A DNA stretch of 64,000 nucleotides from Planctomycetota bacterium. Its GTDB lineage: Bacteria; Planctomycetota; Planctomycetia; Pirellulales; Lacipirellulaceae. The notes under the pieces were generated by a model that did not search any database, had not been told where the DNA came from, and saw only the letters and a program-made list of their open reading frames with translations. Positions 44,440-52,498 of this stretch are shown here, piece after piece. The stretch is taken from assembly GCA_029781135.1 (NCBI GenBank), contig JAKOXH010000035.1, positions 112,878 through 176,877 of the forward strand, written 5' to 3'. Numbering within the stretch: position 1 is the first letter of the stretch; the number at the start of each line of letters is the position of its first letter. A program made the position numbers and the translations under genes.

Positions 44440-45828
44440 TCAAACCGCAGCTCCCCTGCACACGGTTAGATTCTGCTGCTCCTGGTCGTAGTCCAGCCCC
44501 AAGTGTTGGCTCCACGTTTGGGGAGACAGGATTCCGTTCTTGAATGCAATGTGATCGACTTGCGCTTGCTGCAATGGATCGCGCACGTTGAGCGATGGCG
44601 GTACGACTTGAATATGGACAAACTCGTGCACGTCACGCGGCAGCTTCCCTACAGCAATCGCATTGTCGATCACGCGTCGCAGCACCGCTTTGTCTTGTTC
44701 GACCAGGCTCATTTGGAGCCGCTCGAACATCTTCATCGCGGGCCCCTCGGCCACGAGCGTCGAGGCGAAATTCGCGTTCGACGCGTCCGAAGTGAACATG
44801 AATTCTGGCATCACCAGCCGGGCCGCAATTGCCCGCAATTCCGCCTGCAACACAGCGACGAAATTCGACGCGTCGAGTCCGCGAGCTGGAAAATCGTATT
44901 CCATGCCGGCCGGGGCATCGAGGATCGTGCCTGGCCCGTATTGGGAATAGTGCCGCGTGCGACCGGTCGTGCCGTTCGTTGTGGAAGCATCGGCATTGGC
45001 TGCCACGAACTGCTCGATGCCGCTGCGGCTGGCGCCGCGATGCTTGCGGATCAAGGCAATGGCCGATTGAATCTCGGCCACCACGCTCATGTTCCGCAGC
45101 AGCCGCTCGGCACGCCGCAAGTTCTTCCGCACCGGCGCATACAAGGGCAGACCGCGTTTCACGTTGAAATCGACGTTCGCGCGACGGTGCTGTACGTCGG
45201 CGGCATCGACCAATTCGCCATCGACGTAGTAACCCAGCACATGCTCCACATCATCCACATCGGTTTGAATGCCAAAGCTCGCCGACGGGTCGCCGGCACG
45301 ATCGGCCGGCGTTGCCACTTGGTCGGGCTCGATGAATCGCACATGAGTCAGGCCTTCGTGATCGACGAAGAACCGCAAGAAGGCTTCGCCATCGCGATCC
45401 ATGCGCCGCACGATTTCCTGCTGCCGCTGTTGCCAATGGTTCTCGAGCAGAAACCGATCCAGCAGCTTCTGCACTTGTAGCGCCACATCTTGCGATGAAT
45501 CGGTCCCTTTGCAGACCGCGGCTCGATAGCTGTGGCCCGATCCGACGATGTAGCTGATGCGGTTCTCGTGGCCGTTGATGGCAAATTCGTTCGTGGCGGC
45601 CAAGCCGCGACATTGCCGCCGCAGATCGCTCAACGTTTGTTCGTTCCACGCGCTACAGGTGGATTGCACGCCATTGCCCGATACTCCTACCGGCAGCCAC
45701 CAGCTTCCATCATTATCGAGGTACGCCTCGCGCGGATCGACGAGGTCGTCCCACAAGGCGTCGAAGGCTTCGAGCAGGCTATGTTCGATGGAATGATGCT
45801 CGCCGTTCGAACGTGCATGGTTGGCCAT
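44440..45828 (-). CDS. Phage portal protein
   Basis: 462 residues. Start ATG 45828 has GGAG at the proper nine-base spacing; ATG 45837 has none. 'SDLRRQCRGLAATNEFAING', 'ENRISYIVGSGHSYRAAV', 'IVRRMDRDGEAFLRFFVDHE', 'VRFIEPDQVATPADRAGDPS' and 'LDASNFVAVLQAELRAIAAR' followed by 'FTSDASNANFASTLVAEGPA' are characteristic of lambda-type portals. It forms the dodecameric DNA entry ring of the capsid. Located downstream of the terminase genes after a 460-base repeat-filled gap. Confidence 0.87.
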   Translation of the reverse strand: MANHARSNGEHHSIEHSLLEAFDALWDDLVDPREAYLDNDGSWWLPVGVSGNGVQSTCSAWNEQTLSDLRRQCRGLAATNEFAINGHENRISYIVGSGHSYRAAVCKGTDSSQDVALQVQKLLDRFLLENHWQQRQQEIVRRMDRDGEAFLRFFVDHEGLTHVRFIEPDQVATPADRAGDPSASFGIQTDVDDVEHVLGYYVDGELVDAADVQHRRANVDFNVKRGLPLYAPVRKNLRRAERLLRNMSVVAEIQSAIALIRKHRGASRSGIEQFVAANADASTTNGTTGRTRHYSQYGPGTILDAPAGMEYDFPARGLDASNFVAVLQAELRAIAARLVMPEFMFTSDASNANFASTLVAEGPAMKMFERLQMSLVEQDKAVLRRVIDNAIAVGKLPRDVHEFVHIQVVPPSLNVRDPLQQAQVDHIAFKNGILSPQTWSQHLGLDYDQEQQNLTVCRGAAV

Positions 45829-46286
45829 AGGATTCATCTCCGGGGTTGAGGCCTGAAAGGCCGGAATCCGATAGCCCAGGGCGCAGCCCTGGGTAGGGGG
45901 TCGTATGATCAAACGCTAGCCCTACAAGGGCGGAATTGTCGTTGCCTCGCGAATGCTCGTGTTGATTTCGCCCTTTCAGGGCTTCGGGAATTGTTGCTGG
46001 ATCGTTGACCCAGGGCTTTGCCCTGGGCTTTCTTAGGTCGGCCTTTCAGGCCGATTGTTTTTTGTGGCGTCAACATGTAGGGTGGGCACTGCCCACCAAC
46101 GATACTTTGGTTACTCCGCAGGAGTTACACCCGCTTGCTAGTCGTTCGCCGTGTGTAATGCCTTCGGCGTAGACGTCACCATTTCCTCGTTCACCCAGGG
46201 TGCGGTCGCCACGGCGACCGACCCTGGGCTTTGTTGTGCAACCGCTTCGCGGTAAAGCCGCTTGCCCTTCGCTTCTCCTTCATTCT
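45829..46286. repeat. 460-base gap with host-type repeats between terminase and portal
   Basis: Holds 'AGCCCAGGGCGCAGCCCTGGG' type unit (~45872), 'CCCTTTCAGGGCTT' and 'CCCAGGGCTTTGCCCTGGG' (~46010-46028), 'AGGCCTTTCAGGCC' variants, and a 'GTAGGGTGGGCACTGCCCACC' type unit (46078). No gene is seen. Promoter elements for the portal gene are not obvious. Confidence 0.7.
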
Positions 46287-47909
46287 TCAGCCGAATATCA
46301 ACCGATTTCCCAACCCGTCATCGTCGCCGCGGGTGTGCCACACGTTTTCGGCGAGGCGGATGGCCATTTCGAGTGCATCGGGGCCGTCGTCGTGGGCTCC
46401 GGTGGGGAAGTCGCGCAGTTGGTCCACCAGCATTCGCGTCGCCGGTGAGGTGACCAGGAACCGCAGCCGCCTCTGCGAAAGGTACGGCCCCAGCCGGCGA
46501 ATGCGCACCACCTTGTTCACGTGATTGTGAATCGCGGCCGGAATGATGTAGCTCAACTGATTCTTGGCTAGCTCGGCCGCGAGCTCGCCACACAGCAGTT
46601 CCTGAAATTGGTTCGCTTCGACGCCGAAGGCGTGCGGATCGAATCGCCGACACAATTCAATACCGTCCGCCACCATCTGAGGCGTGGGTCGGCGGTCGAT
46701 ATCGGCCTCAACGAACATCACGCCGCTTGCATCAACTCCGAGTAGAACGTAGGCCGAGTAGTCGCCCCGCCCGGCTTCGCGCCCCTTGCTGGGGTCGAGT
46801 GCGATCGTGCGCACCAACAGATTCTCCGGCCAAGCGTCGAACCAAATGTGATCGCCAAAATACGACTCCGGCCATTCGCAGAACTCGGGATTGACGGGTG
46901 AACCTTGCTTCTCGCGTTCAAACGCCGTGTGGCCGATCTCGACCCGCATTTGCATCAGCGTGTAGAGGTCTTCAACCGCCGGCCACAACACAGCGGCGCC
47001 GGCGTTCATCGCTTCTTGCCGTGCATCGTAGAAGGCGCGTGCTGTTAATTTGGCCTGGCGATTATCCACGTCGCAATAAAGCGTCTCCCATTCCTGCCAG
47101 AGTTCGGTATGGGTTGGCCACGATTCAATGGCGGGAAAGTTGCGCGATGTCCAACCCGCCGTGCGATGCAACTGCAGCGCCAGGGCCTCGCGATGGAGCG
47201 CCGTCGCCAGGTTGACGATATTCGTGTGCTTCGTACCGGCGTTGAGCAGCGTGCCTTGGAACCATTGGCGCGAGGCCTCCCGCTGCGCGGCGGAGGAAAT
47301 GTGCGAATCGTTCTGCAGATCATCGCACACGATGAGCGACGGCCGATCGGCCGACCGGCGGCGTCCACGAATACTTTGCCCCGTGCCATACGATTCGATC
47401 ACCGCGCCATTGGCAAGTTCAATCGAGTTGGCCCGCCACCGGCGGCCGTGCCCGACGGCGTGGGCGTAATCGCGCCGCATGCGGCGGTTGTCGACGAGCT
47501 CGGCCTTCACGTTGTCGAGATGCGTTTCGGCTTGCTCTTTCGTATCGGAAACGATCCAGATGTATCGCTCCCAACCTTCCACGGCCGCGTGCAGCACGTG
47601 ACAGAGCGTGGCCACGGTGGATTTCGCGCTGCCCCGAGGCCCGATCAGGTTCACGCGCGCACCGCGATTTGCCCGCATGGCGTCCAGCTCGGAACCCAAC
47701 CACTCGTGCATGGTCGAGGCGGGCTTCGCGAAATGCGCCGGCAGATACGCGCGGCCCCAGGCCAGCGTCGTTCGCGGCCGATCCACCGGTGCCGATGGTC
47801 GCAACCGCGCATCGCCGGCGATCATGGCGGTGCCCAGGTCATTGCGTAGACGGCAAAACGTCTCGTGTGGCAAGGAGTTCTCGTCGAGCTGGATTGGTTG
47901 CAAGTCCAT
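46287..47909 (-). CDS. Phage terminase large subunit
   Basis: 540 residues. ATPase: Walker A 'GPRGSAKST' at residues 90-98, Walker B 'LIVCDDLQND', coupling segment 'FPAIESWPTHTELWQEWETL'. The nuclease half has the RNase H-like acidic residues in 'ALDPSKGREAGRGDYSAY' and 'DGPDALEMAIRLAEN'. It cuts and pumps DNA into the prohead. No frameshift. The small subunit gene stops nine bases upstream, so both are one operon. Confidence 0.9.
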   Translation of the reverse strand: MDLQPIQLDENSLPHETFCRLRNDLGTAMIAGDARLRPSAPVDRPRTTLAWGRAYLPAHFAKPASTMHEWLGSELDAMRANRGARVNLIGPRGSAKSTVATLCHVLHAAVEGWERYIWIVSDTKEQAETHLDNVKAELVDNRRMRRDYAHAVGHGRRWRANSIELANGAVIESYGTGQSIRGRRRSADRPSLIVCDDLQNDSHISSAAQREASRQWFQGTLLNAGTKHTNIVNLATALHREALALQLHRTAGWTSRNFPAIESWPTHTELWQEWETLYCDVDNRQAKLTARAFYDARQEAMNAGAAVLWPAVEDLYTLMQMRVEIGHTAFEREKQGSPVNPEFCEWPESYFGDHIWFDAWPENLLVRTIALDPSKGREAGRGDYSAYVLLGVDASGVMFVEADIDRRPTPQMVADGIELCRRFDPHAFGVEANQFQELLCGELAAELAKNQLSYIIPAAIHNHVNKVVRIRRLGPYLSQRRLRFLVTSPATRMLVDQLRDFPTGAHDDGPDALEMAIRLAENVWHTRGDDDGLGNRLIFG

Positions 47910-47917
47910 CGCACATC

Positions 47918-48499
47918 CTACCGTTCAAGTTCCGCGTACTCGTCATTCAAAAACTCGTCGTCTTCCGCCGCCGGATCGCCGTCGGTGCTCTCGCTCGGCA
48001 ACTGTTCATCATCGTGTGATTCCGCGTCATCGTCCTTTCGCCACAGATCGTTCACCAGATTGTCGGCGAGCGAATCGTAGGCGTTGAGCCGGGCCAGCAC
48101 GCGCTGGCGGTCGTCTGGATCGTGGATCTCCTCGTTGAGCAGGTCGCCGATGATCGTCAGGAACACGCGGAGTTGCCGCGTCGTGACGGTTCCGGCGCCG
48201 CGGCTGGCGAATCGCTCTGGCGAGCGACGTTCCAACCACCACACGGCCGCCCGCCAAGTCTTTACATCCTTGGCGGCGTCGAGGACCGTCCGCATGCAGG
48301 TGAGTTCCGCTGCCGCTTCGGTGCGACGCACCACGGCGCCGAACGCGGAATCGACCTGCATCGCCCGGGCGATCTCGGCCGCGGTGCAGCCGACGAAACC
48401 CGCCGCCGTTTCACGGTCGCAACCGACCGAAAGAATGCCAAGAACCTGGCCCTGCTGTTCAGCGCTAAGTCGCATAGATTGAAGTGTTGCGGTTGTCAT
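47918..48499 (-). CDS. Terminase small subunit-like protein
   Basis: 193 residues. The N-terminal half carries a likely helix-turn-helix ('GCDRETAAGFVGCTAAEIAR', residues ~28-47), the centre 'AAVWWLERRSPERFASRG' is a motif common in small terminases, and the C-terminus is acidic ('DGDPAAEDDEFLNDEYAELE'). Recognises packaging DNA and docks the large subunit. Coupled to the large subunit gene. Confidence 0.78.
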   Translation of the reverse strand: MTTATLQSMRLSAEQQGQVLGILSVGCDRETAAGFVGCTAAEIARAMQVDSAFGAVVRRTEAAAELTCMRTVLDAAKDVKTWRAAVWWLERRSPERFASRGAGTVTTRQLRVFLTIIGDLLNEEIHDPDDRQRVLARLNAYDSLADNLVNDLWRKDDDAESHDDEQLPSESTDGDPAAEDDEFLNDEYAELER

Positions 48500-48585
48500 A
48501 GTCAGCTGTTTTTTGTGGCTAATTCATATCCGAGGTTCAGATCTCACGTTTGGCGTGGGAGGTGATGCGTGTTTCTCCCCTCTCC

Positions 48586-49831
48586 CTATCTCCCCCTCTC
48601 CCCCACTTGCTTCTTCGCGCTCCGTTCCGCGTCGCGGCTAAACGGGATGGCGGAAAGAGGATTGCGCGTGGGGCCGGCACCCAGGTATTCGAACGACACG
48701 ACGGCTCGACCGGCGGAGTTGCGATAGTTGGGGTAACGGGTACTTCGCCGTGAACCGCCCGACTTTCTCACATTCACGGTCCGCCACGACGGCGAACGCT
48801 GACAATGGCGAATGAGCGCGGGGTGGCTGCTCGTCACGTTGATTCGATAGCCTTCAGCACGATGCAATTCCGCCACGGCGGCCACGGCGCGCATGCCGAT
48901 GCCAATGCCCTGGAAATCGGGCAGCGTGACGATCCGCGTGAAGCGCCGGTGGCCCTTCTTCATGAACATCGGCATCGTCGCACAAAAATTCACCGGTACG
49001 CCGTTCCACGTGGTGAGGTAACACCGTGCCGCGGGCGCCAGCGAGCCACTCAAATAGTGATGACGCTTAAACAGTTGCCAAGCCGCCAATCGGCAGCGAT
49101 GGATTTCGAGCTCGATCGGTGGCCGCCGAAATCGCCCCCCGGCAGAGCCGGGGGCTGACCTCTTCAATTCGCAGGTGGCCATGTCCACGATCCAATCGGG
49201 TTCGAGCCATTCCGCCACATCGTAATGGCACGTCACCGCCACGAAGCGACAGGGCAAGTGCCCGCGGCGGATGCCCTTGGCGATCGCGGCCGAACACACC
49301 TTGGCCACGTTGCGATCGACGACGCTGGTGAATTCGTCGAAAACAATCAGTCGAGAGTCAAGAGTCGAGAGTCGAGAGCCAGAGGTACCTTCCGGCTCTT
49401 GACTCTTTGCTCTTGACTCTTGACTCCGTGCTAACGCCCGCGCCAAATCGCACCGAAACCGCTCGCCGTTGCTCAGCACGTGATACGGCTTCACCCAGGA
49501 GGGCGGTGAACCGAAGCCGACGGCCGCGAACAAGTCGACGACATGCCGCACGGAGATGTCGTCGAAGCAATCAACCACCGCGCGGTCGGTTGGCCCATTC
49601 GGCACTTTCATATACGTGCGGTTTGAATGCGTGCCGAGCGACCGTGCTCTTGCCGCTGCCGGAAGGACCGACGATGAGGCCGATCTGCCATTCTTCGTCG
49701 GTTCCGGGCACGTCGACTTCGAATCGTTCGGCGGCCCGTTCGGCCAGCGGCACATCGAACATGCCGGCGACTTGCTGCACGCGGAAGGAATCGTGAATTG
49801 GGCAGGTTACGGTGAGGTCAATGGCGGGCAT
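48586..49831 (-). pseudogene. ABC-type ATPase fused to GNAT acetyltransferase (COG2401-like), frameshifted
   Basis: From ATG 49831: 'IGLIVGPSGSGKSTVARHAF' (Walker A) lies in one frame; 'PSWVKPYHVLSNGERFRCDL' (signature) and 'RLIVFDEFTSVVDR' (Walker B) lie in the next frame. Continuity would be restored by removing one G from the GGG at 49594-49596 (minus-strand reading), giving W-P-T-D-R-A-V-V-D. The second half is a GNAT-like domain ('FKRHHYLSGSLAPAARCYLT', 'GIGIGMRAVAAVAELHRAEG'). An insertion 'SQESRAKSQEPEGTSGSR' before Walker B comes from a repeat read in frame. Either a decayed gene or a sequencing error. Confidence 0.75.
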
Positions 49832-50667
49832 GATGGTTGGGGGCTGGGGGTTGGGGGCTGGGGGCTGGGGGCTCGGGGAATTGAGGCCTGTGATTGTTCA
49901 TGGTTTGGGTCGATAGGGCGAGCGACTTGGTGACGGCCAAATACTTGGATGCGCACGCGATTGATGAAATCGCGGACGGGCTGGCCGCAGGTGGCGTAGG
50001 TCTGGCCATCGCGCTGGCCCCAGATGACGCCGACGACGTTGCCGCTGCCGTCGAGCACGGCGCCGCCGCTATCGCCTGGCCTTACGACGCACGATATCGT
50101 CAGTGATGGAAACGTAGCGCCGACGGCCACCACCTGCCCCATGATATTGCCGACGACGCCGCGGAAAACGCCATTCGGTCCGAAACCACACGCGGCCAGC
50201 ACGCCGGACGGTTCGCCGTCACCGACGGCAAGCGGTTCGATGTTCGGACGCTGAATCGCCACGATGGCCAAGTCGTTCGCTCGATCGATTTCCACGAGCT
50301 TCGCGGCGAACTTCTCACCGCGGGGAAACGTGACGAGAATTTGCGACGAGTCACCATCGAACAGGTGAGCGCAGGTCAGAATCAGCCCGACCGACTCATT
50401 GCGATCGACGAGCGTGCCACTGCCGAGCGTGCCATCGCCAACGCGAATTCGGCAGTGGGCGAATGAAGTGATATTCGGCACGCTCGAGCCGGTAGCGGGC
50501 GGACAATTGGCCGCTGGCCGAGCGCAAATTCGTTGGCCCGAGTAGGGATCGACGTAGCATTGTGCCGAGGCGCTGTGGGCCAAGCCGGCAACAGCGGCAA
50601 GGAGTAAGAATTGAACAGGAGGAAACAGAGAGAACGGAGGAGTGTGTTTTTTCTGCTCCGACGACAT
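49807..50667 (-). CDS. Secreted trypsin-like serine protease
   Basis: 286 residues from ATG 50667. Signal peptide 'VQFLLLAAVAGLAHSASAQ'. Catalytic triad of the S1 family: 'LILTCAHLFDGD' (His), 'RANDLAIVAI' (Asp), 'VRPGDSGGAVLDG' (Ser). Last residues 'APSPQPPTPSPQPSCPP' are coded by a repeat of GGGGGCTGG units. The stop overlaps the start of the next gene by 25 bases. A periplasmic or extracellular protease inside a virus-like cluster is odd; it may process virion proteins, act in release, or be a host passenger. Confidence 0.83.
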   Translation of the reverse strand: MSSEQKKHTPPFSLFPPVQFLLLAAVAGLAHSASAQCYVDPYSGQRICARPAANCPPATGSSVPNITSFAHCRIRVGDGTLGSGTLVDRNESVGLILTCAHLFDGDSSQILVTFPRGEKFAAKLVEIDRANDLAIVAIQRPNIEPLAVGDGEPSGVLAACGFGPNGVFRGVVGNIMGQVVAVGATFPSLTISCVVRPGDSGGAVLDGSGNVVGVIWGQRDGQTYATCGQPVRDFINRVRIQVFGRHQVARPIDPNHEQSQASIPRAPSPQPPTPSPQPSCPPLTSP

Positions 50668-50883
50668 GCTTGCGAACTTTGCAACGAGGCTGAAGGGAAA
50701 ACTCTGTTTTCTCCGTTGCCTCCGGTTCCTATCAGTAGAGTGGGTGCTGAGATTCATCGAGTGGCCTGTTACGGTTGGGTAGGTGAATGCGTGAGAAGTT
50801 AGCGGTTTGCTGGTTTCTTGTCGGAAGACAGTTTGCGTCAGGCTGAAGCCTGACATACAGGGTTGTGGTGGGCGGTGCCCACC

Positions 50884-51462
50884 CTACGTGAGGGTGAAGG
50901 CGTATTCGTAAAAGGGGCTGCGGGCGAGGTCGGCGGGTTCGGTGAGGCGGTCGGCAAGGTGGGGCACCGGGTCGACGCCGCCGCCGATGCGGTCGGCCAT
51001 CGCACAGGCCTGGCTACAAAAGGGTGGCCGGCGATCGATCGCATCGTCTTCAATTTCTGCCCGAACCGCCATCCGGATGAATGGCAGGTGGAGCATGGCG
51101 GCGGCCAGCACGGCCGTGTAGCCGTAGTCGCAACCGGCCAGACGCCGCATCATGGTGGTTGCCCGCGTTCGATCGTACTCCGGCCACCGATTCGCCGGGT
51201 TCGTGTGGTACACATCGATATGTCCTGGGTATTTTTTTACTTGGCTGGCAAGCGTTATCGCTCGGCCGCCGTGCCATTCGCGGACTTCGACGCAGAACAG
51301 TTCATCCTCCCACCAGGCTGCCTTGGCGGCGTGCGAGTGGACGCCGCGGCCGGCGACCGAAATGAGGCTGCGGCGGCGAAATAGCAGGAGGTCGCCATCG
51401 CTGATGCGGAGGCGGGCTTCGGCCAAGCTCAATAGTCGAGTTTGCAGTTGTTGCGATGTCAT
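50884..51462 (-). CDS. NlpC/P60-superfamily (YiiX-like) cysteine hydrolase
   Basis: 192 residues from ATG 51462. 'SDGDLLLFRRRSLISVAGRG' followed by 'VHSHAAKAAWWEDELFCVEV' and then 'PPFCSQACAMADRIGGG' place the circularly permuted NlpC/P60 residues: histidine in the 'VHSHA' segment and nucleophile cysteine in 'FCSQ'. Such enzymes cleave peptides in the cell wall or hydrolyse lipid amides. First gene of the cluster. In phages comparable proteins sit in virions and aid entry. Confidence 0.72.
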   Translation of the reverse strand: MTSQQLQTRLLSLAEARLRISDGDLLLFRRRSLISVAGRGVHSHAAKAAWWEDELFCVEVREWHGGRAITLASQVKKYPGHIDVYHTNPANRWPEYDRTRATTMMRRLAGCDYGYTAVLAAAMLHLPFIRMAVRAEIEDDAIDRRPPFCSQACAMADRIGGGVDPVPHLADRLTEPADLARSPFYEYAFTLT

Positions 51463-51535
51463 GGAGACCGTCGGTCGGTGTTGTGTAGTGAGGCGGGAGA
51501 CCCACGCACAACGAGTCAGGGTTGTGATGTTGTCG

Positions 51536-51605
51536 TTTAACCTGGAGCCAGCGGCGACGGCGTCATGGACCATATGCTTCCGTCGCCGGTGGCTCCGGGT
51601 TAAAC
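51536..51605. repeat. GTTTAACCTGGAGCCAGCGG inverted repeat
   Basis: Arms 'GTTTAACCTGGAGCCAGCGG' and 'CCGGTGGCTCCGGGTTAAAC'. Same family as 6620-6701 and 21723-21784. It lies in the 5' gap before the first cluster gene. Confidence 0.75.
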
Positions 51606-51667
51606 GAATCCGTTGCACTTGCGCGGCATAGCCCCCGGTCAGTGACCGGGGGCTAAATGCTGGGCAA

Positions 51668-51766
51668 TAAAAAAAGCCCGAGGGCGGACGCGATCGTCCG
51701 CTCTCGGGCTCTGGGGGATAGTCGCCGGGGGCGACCTCCGCTGGATACCGTTCAGCGTTGGGAGGA
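51668..51766 (-). ncRNA. Candidate structured short RNA ending in an intrinsic terminator
   Basis: Reading the minus strand: hairpin CCTCC..CGCTG/CAGCG..GGAGG (51735-51765), hairpin GTCGCC-CCC-GGCGAC (51721-51735), then a 16-bp hairpin AGCCCGAG/CTCGGGCT extended by GCGGACG/CGTCCGC (51675-51710), and T7. No gene is read into it from upstream on this strand. May be a free small RNA or an attenuator for the virus-like cluster. Confidence 0.45.
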
Positions 51767-51854
51767 GCTTAGCATAGGTCGTGGCACAATTTCAACAATA
51801 AATTTGGCCGTGTACAGATATTTACATAAGGCATTGCTGCCAAACGGTTTGCGA

Positions 51855-51948
<94 letters not shown>

Positions 51949-52034
51949 CCGGTTGCGGGAGGGGAAGGGCGATGACGGCGGAATTCTTACGAATTCCGCT
52001 ACGGGGGGTGCGCGAGAATTCTTAAAAAAGGCTG

Positions 52035-52062
52035 TTGACATGTCGTTGGAATCGGCTACGAT
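52035..52062 (+). promoter_or_regulatory. Promoter of the BlaI/M56 operon
   Basis: TTGACA (52035-52040), 16-base spacer, TACGAT (52057-52062). An 8-base palindrome GACATGTC (52037-52044) overlaps the -35 element and could be part of an operator for the BlaI-type repressor. Confidence 0.5.
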
Positions 52063-52114
52063 AAAACCAAATCTAAATAACCAAACATTATTCAACCACG
52101 GAGGTTTCGCCATT

Positions 52115-52498
52115 ATGCCTCGTCCGCGTGCCAAGGAATTGACCGAGCGTGAACTGGAAATCATGCACGTGTTTTGGAAGCAAGGGGAGCTAACGGCGGC
52201 CAGCGTGCGCGAGCAGTTGGCCGAGAGTGGCCGCGACCTGGCTTATACGACCGTGGCCACGCTGATTCGCATCCTCACGGATAAAGGGTTTTTGAAACAG
52301 ACGAACACCGAGCGGCCGTTCGTGTATCGGCCGCTGCGGTCGTTCGACGATGTGTCGGGCAGTTTGCTGACCGATCTGTTGGATCGCGTGTTCGGCGGTT
52401 CGCGGCGGCAGTTGTTGGTGCGGCTCATGGAGGAGCATGAGCTAACGGCCAAGGAGCGCGAGGTCCTCGAAAACATTTTGAAGGAGCAGCGGCGATGA
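52115..52498 (+). CDS. blaI: BlaI/MecI-family transcriptional repressor
   Basis: 127 residues from ATG 52115, GGAGG ten bases upstream. Winged helix 'LTERELEIMHVFWKQGELTA', 'VREQLAESGRDLAYTTVATL' and 'IRILTDKGFLKQ' followed by the protease-sensitive dimerisation half 'FGGSRRQLLVRLMEEHELTA'. BlaI proteins sit on operators as dimers and are inactivated on signalling by an M56 metalloprotease partner, the gene that overlaps its stop here (ATGA). In planctomycetes such pairs are numerous and are not limited to beta-lactam response. Confidence 0.9.
   Translation: MPRPRAKELTERELEIMHVFWKQGELTAASVREQLAESGRDLAYTTVATLIRILTDKGFLKQTNTERPFVYRPLRSFDDVSGSLLTDLLDRVFGGSRRQLLVRLMEEHELTAKEREVLENILKEQRR

Noticed and set aside
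39525..51462. Complete prophage
   Set aside because: No tail tube, tape measure, baseplate, holin/endolysin cassette, integrase or replication gene is visible, so 'prophage' would overstate it.
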